Origin: Hippopus hippopus
Lineage: Eukaryota > Mollusca > Bivalvia > Cardiida > Cardiidae
DNA length: 64,000 nt
NCBI GenBank assembly: GCA_946811185.2
Contig: OX328099.1
Coordinates: forward strand, 18,379,859 to 18,443,858
Reading direction: 5' to 3'
Shown: positions 44,852 to 56,530 of the stretch, piece by piece
How positions within the stretch are numbered: position 1 is the stretch's first letter
Layout of the letters: the number at the start of each line of letters is the position of its first letter
The notes under the pieces: generated by a model
The model's input: the letters and a program-made list of their open reading frames with translations, nothing else
What the model was told of the DNA's origin: nothing
Database searches by the model: none
Program-made: the position numbers and the translations under genes

Positions 44852-47829
44852 GATTAGGCAATTTGGGATGATTTTTCTAGGGGACGAATTCTCTCGCAGC
44901 TCGTAAAGTCACTGGGTTATACCGACACAGACCTATTTACCGCATCGGACCGGGTCCATGTCTTTAAAGAGGCAAGTGGGGTTAAAATATATCTTAAAAA
45001 TGACTCTTTTAATATAATTGATGTGTAATGAATCATTCGAGTATAAAAAAAGATTCTAGTAATTGAAAAGCTCCGAATTTGATGAATTGTTCTTCTAAGC
45101 AAAGAGCTAGCGAACGACCAGTGTAGACCAAATCATTAAACTTGCATGGATCCTCAACCAAATCCAAAGGTTTTAAAGGCTTGTTACAGTGCAAAGGGTG
45201 AGATTGCTTTAAAAAAAAATCGAAGTTTCCTAAATTTGGAGATGGCCTGTACATAAAGTTCTATGCATACTTGTAAGCATCTCTCAAAGTCACAAACAAG
45301 AATCTATTTCAGAAAACCTTTCAGAGAAATCTGTCCGGATATTCTTCTGATTGTAGAAATTGTGTTTCCCCTGATACTCCAGACTTGTTTACTCAACGAA
45401 GTAGGCACTATGATTGATTTGGGTACATGGATTAAAAAAGCTAAAATAGTTCTAAAATGTCCACTGAAAATGAGCCGCGTAAACTGGTATGCTAAGGGGA
45501 AATATAAAGATGTCTTCAAAAAAAAAAAGATAAATGGCGTAGGAAATACTGCAGGATGAATATTGGAACTCTTTTGTGGTTTGATGTTCGTAGAGAGAAA
45601 TAGGCCTAGTGAAAAGTGACATCTACCGCAAAATTTTGCATCTTTTCCCTAATTGTTTTGAAATTGTTGGAAAGTAAAATTTTCAGTATAATATATCTTT
45701 TAAGGTAAAATGTTTATCCAGATGAATATTGTTCACATAAACAGAGCAGTTACTGCTGAAAATATTGAGCAAGTACAAGAAAAGGATTATCCCCTGTCAT
45801 ATTCATATGCTGTGGTATGAATTAGAGCCCACCCCCCAGTGTATCGATAAGCAGTAGAAAAGTTTATACATATTGTTTTTCATTATATTTACCCACAGAA
45901 AGACCTATAGGGGCCACAAAATTAACTTTGTTCACAACTTATCCAATTGCAATTTACTATTTATTCATCCGAGTAAACTTTGTTCACATTTCAACCAATC
46001 GCAAATTACTATTCATTCACTTGAGTATATCAATACTCATATATAAGTCAAAAGCTAGTGTAATCAGCTGCGCCGCAAAGTGGAAGAATAGTTGACAGTA
46101 AAAATTAAGGTCCAATCCGGTAGTTTCATCCGTTCCGGTGGTACAAGTTATCGCCATCGGGTATGTTCGTCCCTACCCAGTTTGGTTCTAGGCTTTTTCA
46201 CCCAATGGCAATGTGTACACAGAAATATTTGTCTCAAATGAGTATACAGTGCTTTACGAAAAGAAATATGTGTTCTGTTTTAAAAGGTACATCTTGGTGA
46301 AATCAGCTATATCCCTCCCATTTAGATTGTAGGCAACTATCAATTAGAAAAAAGGAAAAATTCTAAGTCTTATTTGATATCTCACAGAAAGAACACGAAA
46401 CCTGTAAAATTTATTTTGATTTTTGAGAAAGCTATTAGAATGGGTCCGTGAGAATGTCACGTAATCAATAAAAAGCGCCGATTATGTGAATAGTATTCAG
46501 ATAAGTACGACAACTTCATATCTAGATAGTCTGATAAAAAATAACCTTTCAGTCTTCGATAGGCAAACCGGACCATCTTGTTAGGCCTATTTTAAACGCC
46601 ATAACCTTTTGACCAAATATAACCGGCTAGTTTCCTTACGCTTGCAAAGGAAATATACTCTGTGGCATGTATGATCAGTATTTATCAGGATTTCTTTTAA
46701 GAAATTTTAATCCGCGACAAACTGAACATACATGTAGATCTACCCATTTAAAACTTCAACGATAATGGCTTTACGAAGCCCTGATTGGTTTGAGTTTCCC
46801 TTTCTCGGGACGTCTATTTTAGAATTTAAAACTGGAACATTTTCCAAGTCAAAGTAGGTCTAGTCCCTGAACACGATGTTCTACATAAAGAAGGTCTACA
46901 TGCGTTATACGGAAAGGACTACAAAAAGTACATGGGTGATACGGAAAACGAGTTCTAGTGTAGTGTACACATTAATACTATTCTGTAAATGTTGGTTTGG
47001 CCAGAGTAGGCTATCTCACAAAACCAGTGGACGTTCTGCGGCAGTCTGATCTTGACCTTCAATGTCCGTAAACATATAGGAAGTAAAGTTGCAATTTTAT
47101 TGATTGATAATAGTTATGTATCAGATAAGTAGATATAATTTGCCCACTGACAAAGAAAACCTGTTTTACGTGATATGCAACGTAGCTCGTAGGTCTTGTC
47201 CCATCACTCTTTCTTGATAAATATCGCAGAGAGATATTGAAATCGCAAGACACAGATATTTGACCCCCACCGTCAGTTGTTGAGGCGCTGGATATATATA
47301 GGCCTTACTAGGAAACTCTGGCTCGATTCTCGCTAGGTCACATGGGAGATTCCTCGCCTGCGAGGCACTGCGCGAGCCTTAGTTGAATTAGAGATATTTA
47401 ACCCAAGAAAGAAACCACAAAGAGAGCTGCTGCAGCGATCTATAGATTACGCTCTAGTGTTTTTTGTGAAGTGGTGCCTTTGAACAGAAACATTACACGT
47501 ATAAACTTTCCGTCATACCATTATCCTGACACCCAAATTTAGGCGTGATTTATTACAACTGATAATACCAGGTAATTGAGTAAAATTATTGAATATTCGT
47601 TCAAAATAACGGCTAAACTAGGGGACGATGAAAGAGCTCGGTTTTTGTATTGAAAAAAAAATATAGGTAATAGCTTTGCTCCCTATTATATCGAGTTTAA
47701 CACATTCCTCGATAACTAGTCTGCTTTTTTGTATAGCCTAGATACAAGATCAGCCTGGTTTCGTATTAACCAACCATTCTTATTTTTCACTGTATACAAT
47801 CTAATTCTTTAGTTAGAATGCAACACATC
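44852..47829. other. Upstream of SRD5A3; unassigned, with a short direct repeat
   Basis: Must contain the SRD5A3 promoter near 44.9 kb. At 45925-46026 two ~58-bp units share AACTTTGTTCACA and CAAWTTACTATTYATTCA. A family C scrap (GCAGTCTGATCTTGACCT) is at 47040. No gene recognised. Confidence 0.4.
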
Positions 47830-47960
47830 TTCTGACTAGTTTAACTATATTCCGTTTAGCCAATCAGAAGTTGTGTTACTTTCTAATTTGGATTTTTTTT
47901 TAAAGAATAAGACTAAAAATGTTCTTAAGAGTGGTTAGTGAATACGGACCTTGGCAGATT
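47830..47960 (+). mobile_element. Family D copy
   Basis: TTTAGCCAATCAGAAGTTGT, AATGTTCTTAAGAGTGGTTA and GTGAATACGGACC. Confidence 0.68.
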
Positions 47961-48077
47961 GCGCAAAAATTGTAGTCTTATCGTAGGTTTTACACTTTTC
48001 GATATTTTAAGAGATGTTTGAAAAACAGTTATATAGGCCTAACATCTGAGTCAATTTTATTACCCGAACATTTCCAT

Positions 48078-48590
48078 TTTATTATACCCCGCCGAAAGCG
48101 AGGGAATATGTTAAATTGCGTTGTCCGTTCGCCCGTCTGTCCGTTCGTCCTTCCGTCCGTTCGTTCGTCCGTCCGGACGGATATCTTTTAAAATCCTTGA
48201 CGAAAATTGATGAAACTTCATACGTGTATTCCTTATAATAGTCCGTAGTTGTAAATAGTTGTAATTTTTTTATTTAATGCTGTGTCGCAGAAAAAGGGGG
48301 CTTGATGTATATTTCCATTATGGACCTATGTTTCTTTAACTGCTAGACAAATTTTATGAAACTTCATATTTATTTTGTTTATCATAAGCCACAGACAATT
48401 ATTATTATTATTATTGTTATTTATTTTTATTTTCAATTTAATGAAATGCCATGTCATGAAAAAGGGGGCTTAATGTATAATTTCATTATGGACAATAACA
48501 AAAAGGCCACGTGTACATACAAAACACAATACCTCTTATATGTTTGTGTCAAAAAAGATCTATTTCGGCGGGGGATATCATTTCAACGAA
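48078..48590 (+). mobile_element. Element with CCCCGCCGAAA/TTTCGGCGGGG ends
   Basis: Ends are inverted repeats. A GTCC/GTTCGTCC-rich stretch (48120-48180) follows the left end, and GAAAAAGGGGGCTTGATGTA occurs twice (~48290, ~48460). Non-coding. Confidence 0.55.
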
Positions 48591-48699
48591 ATAACTTGTT
48601 CAGGTTGGACTGTAAGGGTTACAGAACTGGTGGAAAACTAATAACGAGAATTCAAATTGGAACAATTGACATAATTTTACAGGTATGTGAGGATACTCT

Positions 48700-48909
48700 T
48701 AATTATTACCACACAACAAAGTTTTAGAACTGTGTAAATAAAAAAGCATTTGTAGATGACAAATCGGATTCAGGTGAAATGGTGGGATTTGTCTCTTAAA
48801 GGGTAGAAAACATTGTGGGAAAAGGAGAAAATGCTGGTTTACCAGCATTTTCTCCTTTTCCCACAATGGTTTCAAGAGCCGTCCTCGGGATTGTATGGCA
48901 AAGGGCTAA
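48700..48909 (-). mobile_element. Family A copy, near-perfect palindrome
   Basis: Stem intact over about 30 bp per arm, one extra T in the loop. Confidence 0.85.
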
Positions 48910-49019
48910 ATTATCCCTTGTGGTCCTTGCTAGCACTTTTTTCTACGTTCAGATACCTCAATCTTCTTTATTTAATCTGCTGAGTCGATTTTCACCAACC
49001 CAGAATTCTTTAGAACATT

Positions 49020-49215
49020 CTCAATCTTTTTTTCCCCAGAAATTTCTGAATTTAAATGTAACCCAACTTCTGATTGGCTAAACCATTTGGTTTAGCCAAT
49101 CAGAAGTTGTGTTACTTTCAGATTTACAGACTACAGAGAAGGAGACAAGAACGACCTGATTGGTCAAATATCGATTTCCACGGATCCATGTATAGTTGAT
49201 GAATACGGACCCTGG
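49020..49215. mobile_element. Family D copy, complete palindrome
   Basis: CTTCTGATTGGCTAAACCAT meets TTGGTTTAGCCAATCAGAAG without a loop; outer arms GAATTCTTTAGAACATTCTC and GTTGATGAATACGGACC. Confidence 0.8.
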
Positions 49216-49789
49216 CGTTATTTGACGCCATTTCAACTCTTCTAGCCATAAAACTGCGAAACTACACTCAACCTGGCCCATCTATCAGTTTCATGAACGG
49301 CTGGGAAAAATGCCTTGGCCTTTGACTTTTACTTTGTTTATTTGAAGAACATCGTGTCAGATGTTAAAAAAAATTTAAGGATCTATCATTTCATCTCTTT
49401 CAGAAAATATTATTCGGCTGTTAGTAGGCCTACAAAGGGATTTTTCTATGTTTATTGTCTTCGGAAGTCCGTGCATTGCAGTAAAATCCCGATTTTGTAG
49501 GTATGGGGTGAGATTGCTTAATTTAAAGTAGATACCGGGACGACTAGTTTTGAATCAAACAATCAATCAATCAACCAACCAATCAACCAATAATCAAAAA
49601 GCAGTTCTGGTCATTCAATAACAGAACAGCTGCTGCTTTTGTTATGAAAGTCATTATTAGAATACGTGAGACAATTAAATGACTCGATTCATATAAAATG
49701 GTACATGTTATGTAATATTCTACAGAAGCCTTTCCAAGTTTCGAGTGCAATTTTAGAGAAATCTTCTAAAGTAATAATTCAGTCTAAGA

Positions 49790-49968
49790 CTTTCTTAAAA
49801 GCGTGTTGAAACCATGGCGGGAAAAGGAAAATGGTAGCCAGCATTTTCACCCTTTTCCACAATGTTTTCTATCCTATCAAAGACATAATTTCTCAATTGA
49901 GCCATATTTACGTTGTCGTCTGCAAACGCTTTTATATGGACGAATCTAAAATTTTGTCGTCGGGCACA
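49790..49968 (+). mobile_element. Family A copy, shortened stem
   Basis: CGTTGTCGTCTGCAAACGCT right arm is well kept; both TTAA ends lost. Confidence 0.74.
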
Positions 49969-49999
49969 AATCTAACCAAAATAAGTGAAACAGATGTGA

Positions 50000-50310
50000 G
50001 TCATGCTCCAGGAGAAGGGATTTTAATGCATATCCGTGAGGCGTTATAACAAGTAAGTCATTACATCATTATAGATTCTTAAAATACACTTTGTCTAACA
50101 ACCGAATGAATCCTGATTCTTGAATAGTCCTTAGATTTGCAGAAAATTTACCAATAAAAAAAAGTTCGATTCAGGTCATCCAGAAAAATCACCAAAAGCA
50201 AAAAGTTTCGGCCTAGGTCAGCCTGCGCGGACTGCGCAGGCTGACCTGGGTCGATACTTTTTGCAGGTGCAGTAAAGCCCTTTTTCACAGAGCCTGGTTC
50301 ATATTATTTG
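50000..50310. mobile_element. Family B element, near-perfect core
   Basis: GGTCAGCCTGCGCGGACTGC and GCAGGCTGACCTGGGTCGAT form the fold-back; ends GAGTCATGCTCCAGG and CACAGAGCCTGGTTC. Confidence 0.78.
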
Positions 50311-50374
50311 AAGGTAAACAAAACTACAGATGTCAAATTTCAGTTCCAAGACTTTTTGGAGTCAGAATATGTTC

Positions 50375-50780
50375 CAGAAATTCGTACATTGTAGCTCAGG
50401 ATCAGACTGCATCATATGTGAAGTGTGATCATGATCCACACTTTCGACGCAGTCCATATGAAAAGTGAAAACTTTTAACACATTAACACAACTTTCAGTT
50501 AAATGATTTTCCTGAAAGAATAAAATAATTTCAATGTCAAACACCTTGAAATCCGGATTAACCCCTCGAGCACTAAGTAAGACTGTTTTGCGGTATGTGT
50601 AAATTCAGATCACACCACAAAAGACATACAGTCTGCTCTATGATCTTGGTCGTCTTCTGTAAGATGATATGACTAACTTAGCACTGGAATGGCAATATCT
50701 AGGTTTCAGTCCTTTAACACACAATCCCATCTTTTAACACACTGCAAACGACATACAGTCTGATCTCTGATCTTCATTGT
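50375..50780. repeat. Family C pieces with family A end scraps
   Basis: AGGATCAGACTGCATCATAT/GTGTGATCATGATCC at 50400, CAGTCTGCTCTATGATCTT at 50630, CAGTCTGATCTCTGATC at 50757, and an ACACAATCCCATCTTTTAAC end at ~50720. Confidence 0.5.
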
Positions 50781-50829
50781 CCACTTCTGTGTGAGATAAT
50801 TTTAGCATTGGAATGGCAATATCTAGGTT

Positions 50830-51074
50830 TTAACCCTTTACCACACGATCCTGACTTTTAACGACCCATATAAAAGAAAGCTTTTGAAACTTTGTGAAAA
50901 AAAAGGGATATACGTGTACTGGAAACCAGCATTTCCTCTTTTTTACCACAGTGTTTCTACCCTTTAAGAAACAAATTTAAATTTTTGGGTCGCATTTATT
51001 TATTTATTTATTGTCGTCTGCAAATGCTTTCAATTTGGACATGGCTGAAATTTCGTCGTTTGGTAAAGAGTTAA
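50830..51074 (+). mobile_element. Family A copy
   Basis: 245 bp with TTAA at both ends; contains a (TTTA)n expansion in the right arm. Confidence 0.84.
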
Positions 51075-51089
51075 CTGAGGACCACAAAG

Positions 51090-51320
51090 ATCTTTATCAT
51101 TCACCCCCATCCTGCTAAATAAGTGAAAAGAAGATTTTAAGCTAAGAGAAAAAAAAAAAAAACCAAATGTTGCTATCTCAAAGGTATTTTTTTGGGGGGG
51201 AAAAACATCTCCTTATCGGACAGTGTAGATCCAAGATCAGACTGCACGTTCTGTGCAGTCTGATCTTGATCTACACTGTCCGCAGAAGGTCCTTGAGTCG
51301 CGCTTAGTAGCTTACGGTAA
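51090..51320 (-). mobile_element. Family C copy, strong palindrome
   Basis: CCAAGATCAGACTGCACGTT and CTGTGCAGTCTGATCTTGAT; side arm CTGCTAAATAAGTGAAAAG. Confidence 0.75.
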
Positions 51321-51326
51321 ATCTTA

Positions 51327-51553
51327 CCTTTTCCCAAACAGGTCCCAAGTTCTAACGAACGTATGGAATACATACTTTGGCAACATTGTAAGAAAAAGAG
51401 AAAATGCTGGTTATTAGCATTTTTTTTCCCTTTCTCAAAGTGTTGTCTACCGTTTTAAAGACAAATTTAATGTCGTTAGCAACATTTTATTTGTCGTCTG
51501 CAAATGCTTTCAATTTGGACAAGTCTAAAATTTTGTAGTCTGGTTAAGAGTTG
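51327..51553 (+). mobile_element. Family A copy
   Basis: Right arm nearly consensus (TTTGTCGTCTGCAAATGCTT). Confidence 0.82.
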
Positions 51554-51565
51554 TCGCTTTAAGGC

Positions 51566-51793
51566 TTAACCCTGTACCAAATATTTCTGTGTTTTAACGA
51601 CCCTGATAGACAAGGCTTTGAAAACATTGTGGGAAAAGGAGAAAATGCTGTTCATCATCATTTTCTCCATTTCGCACAATAGTTTCTACTTTATCAAAGA
51701 AAAGTCCCTTCATTTGAGCCTCACTGGGTTTGTCGTTTGCAACGGCATTGAATTTGGTCAGGTCTAAAATTTTGTCGGTTGGTAAAGAATTAA
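51566..51793 (+). mobile_element. Family A copy
   Basis: TTAA at both ends, centre changed to TGCTGTTCATCATCA. Confidence 0.84.
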
Positions 51794-52160
51794 CAGGATT
51801 AAATTGAGAGCGTTTCGTAAATTTGTCATACTTTTAATCTCTGTTTTTTTTGTACAGTTGCATGCTAAATCTAAGTCGATATTTCCCACAAGGGGGATTA
51901 GTGGTAATCATTCAGAACTAATTAATCTTTTGTCGCAAGAAAGAGGTTTAAGAAATCTCTGTTAATCCTACTTAATGCTAAGATCATAGATCACTTTAAT
52001 TTTAAAACTTAAATCATTGTTAGATAATTCCTTCAATGCAGATAAGCGTTTTTTGTCGTCGGAAAAGAAGAAAAAAAAAAAACTGTTTCTTTTATCACGA
52101 ACTTTAGTTCCCTCGCACTCCCAGTAAAAAAAGAAAAGAAAAAAACCGAACAGATATTGT

Positions 52161-53690
52161 TCATTCATCAATAACTCTAAGACGGCTCGAATCGTGGGTT
52201 CCAGGATCTACAGCGTGTCCCGCAGATTGAGTTTCCTCGACATTCAAAGAAGGTACCTGTTTGTGGTTTGAACTGCGGCTTTGTCGCCCTGCGGTTTGTT
52301 CTTTACCAGAAGGTGGTTTTGAAATTTTACCGTCAGCTTGTTTCTTTGAAGACACTGAGCTATTTATAGACTCGCTGCTTGACTCCAGGGAACCATCCAC
52401 TGAACCGGCCATTTTACTGGTTCCATGACCCACATTTTGCAAAAGTTTACGAGAATTTGATTTCAGGACATTGCGGCTTTTGCCTAGAAGATTGTCTTCG
52501 GTGTTTTGTCGGATTTGTGCTGCGCTTTTGACTCGTGACTTTTTTCCTTTGTCTTCTTCCGCCAGTGCATGTTCTGATGACGCTGGTGTAATTGGTTTCT
52601 CCAGTAGCGGAAGTGATGCGTCGTTGTTGTTGATCATCTGAACTGTGTCACGATAAGATGGGGTACATTGATATTGAAAATGAACATAAAGTTTGCGAAA
52701 TTCTGTTCTCCAGTTTGCGCGTAAAGCAGTACTATCCCGATCAGGATCATTTTCGACTTCAGACCGTCTGACAAACGCTGATTTAGCTCGCATTGGTCGT
52801 TTGGGCGGACTCATATCAGCTGTAGCCTCTATCGGCGTCATGTGAAATAAGTACTCTGGATTATTACGAAAGTCATTCATACTTGCACAACGTATAAGGT
52901 TCTTCTTATTCTTTTCATATGGAGGAATTTCTGTCGGGGCATCACGACGTCTGTAAGAACGTTCCTGTTCGTAACCCACGATGGTAGGTGTGTGTCTGTC
53001 CGAGTATTCACTAGTTATGAAACTGGACTTTGAGCTACGCCTTGAAAACATGGACGATCTAGGTCGACTTAAAGTTTTTCTTGAACTCCGTATAGACACA
53101 GTGTCGTTCTCGAACACCCCTGATTTCAGATCTAAAGGTAGATTAGCTTCTAAAGTAGAAGAATCAGCCATCTCTTCCGCGTGCTCTATTACGATCGCAC
53201 ACTTTCTCTGGGTAAGCCTATACGCTTCTTGTAGAGCCGTATATCCATCATTATTTTGCTTGTCCAACTTCACTTTGTATTTGAGAAAAGCCTGCACAAT
53301 AAGTCTTGTTACCAGCGAATTACCAGCTTTCACTGCATAATGTAGAGCTGTGTTGCCCTTTTTGTCGGCCTCGTTTAGGTCAAAATCTATTGCTTTTAGA
53401 AGCACACGAACTAGATCCACTCTATCATAGATGACTGCATAGTGAAACGCATTTAAACCGTACTTGTCTTTATAATCTAATGTAGCCCCATTCTCTATCA
53501 ACATACGACAAATCCCCACTCCCCAGGCCTCTGGCTCTACAAAAGCACATAGCATCAACGCAGTTCTTTTTTCTGCGTCTCTCTGATCTATACTGCATCC
53601 ATAATCAACTAAAAACCGAACTTGTTGGAAATATCCGTTTTTGATGATATCAATCAATGTCATTGGGCCACTGTTTCGGGGATTCCTCAT
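52161..53690 (-). CDS. Intronless ankyrin-repeat protein, 509 aa
   Basis: One uninterrupted 509-codon frame from MRNPRNSGPM to LRVIDE. Ankyrin repeats fill residues ~9-170: TLIDIIKNGYFQQVRFLVDY, RTALMLCAF, CRMLIENGATLDYKDKYGLN, HYAVIYDRVDLVRVLL, GNTALHYAVKAGN and DGYTALQEAYRL. From ~175 the chain is Ser/Arg/Lys-rich and predicted disordered (RSSRKTLSRPRSS, FSRRSSKSS, KKSRVKSAAQ, SSSESINSSVSS). No signal peptide or membrane segment is seen. N-terminal ankyrins plus basic-serine tail in a single exon recalls the ANKRD34 group, but the similarity is architectural and no orthology is claimed. Repeats surround the gene but none interrupts it, and the codon content is richer in GC than its flanks. 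It could be an old retrocopy; no poly-A tract is evident downstream. Confidence 0.88.
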   Translation of the reverse strand: MRNPRNSGPMTLIDIIKNGYFQQVRFLVDYGCSIDQRDAEKRTALMLCAFVEPEAWGVGICRMLIENGATLDYKDKYGLNAFHYAVIYDRVDLVRVLLKAIDFDLNEADKKGNTALHYAVKAGNSLVTRLIVQAFLKYKVKLDKQNNDGYTALQEAYRLTQRKCAIVIEHAEEMADSSTLEANLPLDLKSGVFENDTVSIRSSRKTLSRPRSSMFSRRSSKSSFITSEYSDRHTPTIVGYEQERSYRRRDAPTEIPPYEKNKKNLIRCASMNDFRNNPEYLFHMTPIEATADMSPPKRPMRAKSAFVRRSEVENDPDRDSTALRANWRTEFRKLYVHFQYQCTPSYRDTVQMINNNDASLPLLEKPITPASSEHALAEEDKGKKSRVKSAAQIRQNTEDNLLGKSRNVLKSNSRKLLQNVGHGTSKMAGSVDGSLESSSESINSSVSSKKQADGKISKPPSGKEQTAGRQSRSSNHKQVPSLNVEETQSAGHAVDPGTHDSSRLRVIDE

Positions 53691-53914
53691 GGTTGTGTGT
53701 CGTGTTTGTTGTGATGATTCGTTGTTGTTTGTATGGACTTGTACGTGCCTTCTTCTACTTCACCATTTCTTCTTCTTTAAACAGCTGTTTTCGATTTTCC
53801 CGCTTTTTTGTCGTAGATTTTTTTTTTTAAGAGTAACTGTTACATCTGAAGGTAGAATAAAGAAAGATCATTGTTTTGGTTGTGTAAGTTCTCATTTCAC
53901 TCACATTCAGAAAA

Positions 53915-54040
53915 TATCACAACCTATGATTGGCTAAACCATTTGGTTTAGCCAATCAGAAGTTGTGTTACTTTCAAATTGAGAAAATCTTAGAGAATAA
54001 TACCAAGAATATTGTTAAAAATGGTTGGTGAAAACGGACC
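53915..54040. mobile_element. Family D copy upstream of the ankyrin gene
   Basis: GATTGGCTAAACCATTTGG/TTTAGCCAATCAG palindrome 230 bp upstream of the start codon, so possibly inside the promoter. Confidence 0.78.
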
Positions 54041-54159
54041 GGGATTGCACTCATATTGTATCTGTTCTGCAGTACCTTTGCGAAGAGCAAACTAAGACCG
54101 TTCTGTTCTTCGCTGTGCTCTGTTTGATACCACTTTGATTGTTCATGTCTTTCACCAAC

Positions 54160-54340
54160 AAACTAGCAACAGAGCTCGTAATAACCAACCGCTTTTTTTT
54201 TATTCTTAGTCTTGTTCTAGATTTATGAGGAAAATCAACTTCTGATTGGCTAAACCATTTGGTTCAGCCAAACAGAAATTGTCTTACTTTCAAATTATTA
54301 AAGTTCTTGAGAATAACACTAAGAATCTTTTTTAGAAAGT
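54160..54340. mobile_element. Family D copy
   Basis: TTCTGATTGGCTAAACCATT then GGTTCAGCCAAACAGAAATT. Confidence 0.74.
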
Positions 54341-54590
54341 AACGGATGTCTACAGTCCCAGAAGTTTTCGGTCGGTAAATAGGACTCAAAACAATCAAAT
54401 GTTAAAGTTCTTTTTCTTCTGTTTTTATCTGAGACCGAACATCTCAGACTATCAGGTTAGTGTCTTGGAATTAAGATTCTAAACTGAAAATGCGAACCCA
54501 GGTCCTGGATTAAATATTTTATGCTCAATATAAAGTTTACACAGCTTGATTATTTAAAGACTGACATAAAGGTAGAAATTATGCCTAATT

Positions 54591-54685
54591 ACTGGCTAGT
54601 GGTCTGTCTACGATACAGAAAAAAAATGAAGAAGAAGAAGATGATGATGAAGATGATGATGATGAAGAAGAAGAACAACAACAAC

Positions 54686-54737
<52 letters not shown>

Positions 54738-54856
54738 CTGGCTAGTGGTTTGTCTACGATACAGAGAAAGAAATGAAGAAGAAAAGAAGAACAAAAAGAA
54801 CAAGGGCGAGAAGAAGAACAAGGACAACAAGAACAGGAGAGAGAGAGAGAGAGAGA
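54591..54856. repeat. Tandem duplication carrying (GA)n microsatellites
   Basis: ACTGGCTAGTGGTCTGTCTA at 54591 recurs at ~54736; each unit runs through a GAAGAAGAA tract into (GA)n, long at 54687-54735 and short at 54837-54855. Confidence 0.88.
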
Positions 54857-54941
54857 TTCCTCAACGATATACTAAATGTAAGTCAGTGCCCAATATCCAA
54901 TGGGTGTATGGTAGTGTATAATGCTGATCTCTTAAAAAGGT

Positions 54942-55236
54942 GATTGGTTGAATTTGCGTTTATTTATCGTCGCCACCGGTTTCCCATATGGGCGACGCCC
55001 CCTGAAGGCTGTTAGTATTGTTACGGGGGACAGTGCAGATACAGGACGAAACCCATCCTAAGTTTCGCCTGGTTCTTTAACGTGCTCGATGCATAGCACC
55101 GTCACACGAGACCTCGGTTTAGCGTCTCATCCGAAAGACTATTAGTAATTTTAGATGGCCAGCCGTGGGGATCGAACCCACACCCTCATGATCACGAGTC
55201 CTACGCTCTACCAACTGAGCTATGCAGGCTGGTCAA
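54942..55236 (-). mobile_element. tRNA-derived SINE with conserved central domain and target-site duplication
   Basis: CTCTTAAAAAGGT at 54929-54941 and 55237-55249. Head on minus: CATAGCTCAGTTGGTAGAGC, GGGTTCGATCCCC. The body (GGATGAGACGCTAAACCGAG, GGTCTCGTGTGACGG) looks like the conserved central domain of a metazoan SINE superfamily. Confidence 0.9.
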
Positions 55237-55374
55237 CTCTTAAAAAGGTCAGAAAAGAATGTGCATATAAATACAAGAAATAATATTTACTACAAATTTT
55301 ACGGAACAATACATGTTATGAATGTGGTTTATCACAGGTTGTTGCCAGGGTGAATAATAAACGTGAAATATTTC

Positions 55375-55590
55375 GGCTTCAACCTTTATCCTGCTAAATA
55401 AGTTTAATAGAATTTTTAAACCAATACTAAAAACCCGAAAAATGCTATTTTAAACTTATTTCTTTGAGAAAAATATCTCCTGATCGGACAGAGTAGATCC
55501 AAGATCAGACTACACGTTCTGTGCAATCTAATCCTGGATTTACATTGTCTGCAAAAGGTCAGTGAGTCGCGCTTAGCAGCCTGAAGGTTA
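55375..55590 (-). mobile_element. Family C copy
   Basis: CCAAGATCAGACTACACGTT/CTGTGCAATCTAATCCTGG; ends near GAAGGTTAAG. Confidence 0.7.
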
Positions 55591-55736
55591 AGTGAAATAC
55601 AGGCTGGGGGACGAATAAACGAATGATCCCTGTCGCAATGGCATCCATCAAATTTCAAAGAGAGCTTTGATCAAGTAGTAGTTCGATCTTACCCTATTCA
55701 TGACCACTTTACTACCTGGGACTCAGATACATGATT

Positions 55737-55946
55737 TAAGCCTTTTCTAAACTATCCCGAGGTTTAACGATTCTGAGAAAGAACGCTGTTGAAAACATTG
55801 TGAAAAAAGGAGCAAATGCTGGTAACCAGCATTTTCTCCTTTTCTCGCAATGTTTTCTACAAACCCATCATCTGAAGCGCATCCACTTTATTTTCTTCAA
55901 ACGCTTTCAATATTGAGAAATCTAAAATTTTGTTGTGTGGTAAATG
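55737..55946 (+). mobile_element. Family A copy
   Basis: Good stem; right arm lacks the CAAAGACAAAT stretch. Confidence 0.82.
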
Positions 55947-55989
55947 GTTGATGATGTTGATATATTTGGGCTGAAAGAGTTGTCCCTGT

Positions 55990-56211
55990 TGACCAAACAG
56001 TCCCAGACTGTAACGACCCTGACAGAGAAAGCTTTTGAAAAATATTGTGGGAAAAGGAGAAAATGCTGGTAACCAGCATTTTCTCCTTTTCCCACAGTGT
56101 TTTCTACCCTTTTACAGAGACAAACCGATTTAATTAAGCCTCGCATATATTGTCGTCCTAAAATCCTTCAACTTGGACGAGTCCAAAGTTTTGTCATGTG
56201 GTAAAGAGTTA
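55990..56211 (+). mobile_element. Family A copy, near-perfect palindrome
   Basis: Stem intact except one change in the return arm (CACAGTG); ends GTGGTAAAGAGTTAA. Confidence 0.88.
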
Positions 56212-56219
56212 AACCAGGG

Positions 56220-56370
56220 CTAGTTCTCCATAAATTTTCTAAATTTGAAAGTAACACAATTTCTGATTGGCTAAACCATTTGGTTCAGCCAATCAGATTG
56301 GTGTTCCTTTCTAAATCTAGAATAAGACTTAGAATGTAATTATGACTGCTTGGTGATTACGGACCAAGAC
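56220..56370. mobile_element. Family D copy
   Basis: TTCTGATTGGCTAAACCATT/TGGTTCAGCCAATCAGATTG. Confidence 0.76.
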
Positions 56371-56380
56371 CTCGTATTCA

Positions 56381-56420
56381 CCAGGGATCGTATATACACA
56401 TGTATATATAGGATCCCTGT
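56381..56420. repeat. Fold-back related to 2679-2713
   Basis: CAGGGATCGTATATACACAT then GTATATATAGGATCCCTG. Confidence 0.72.
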
Positions 56421-56439
56421 ATTCACTAAGCATTTTTAG

Positions 56440-56530
56440 CTGCAATCTTCGTCTAACTTTAAATAAAGAAAGAAACAAAATTTCTGATTGGCTGAACCAT
56501 TCAAGAACATGCGTGGGAATAGAGACAAGA
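56440..56530 (+). repeat. Family D fragment
   Basis: AAATTTCTGATTGGCTGAAC only; return arm missing. Confidence 0.5.

Noticed and set aside
48356..48727. 123-codon plus-strand frame
   Set aside because: Starts inside the CCCCGCCGAAA-ended element and runs into a family A copy; no family recognised, so not called a gene.
52981..53937. Plus-strand frames opposite the ankyrin gene
   Set aside because: Antisense shadows; the minus frame has the ankyrin motifs and full-length continuity.
54521..54830. Open frames over the (GA)n and GAA tracts
   Set aside because: Low-complexity repeat translation (poly-RE, poly-SL).
55160..55230. tRNA gene candidate (intact A and B boxes)
   Set aside because: It continues into a SINE body and has target-site duplications; the same holds for the tRNA-like heads at 7.9, 15.4, 27.3, 30.8, 57.4, 60.3 and 62.5 kb.
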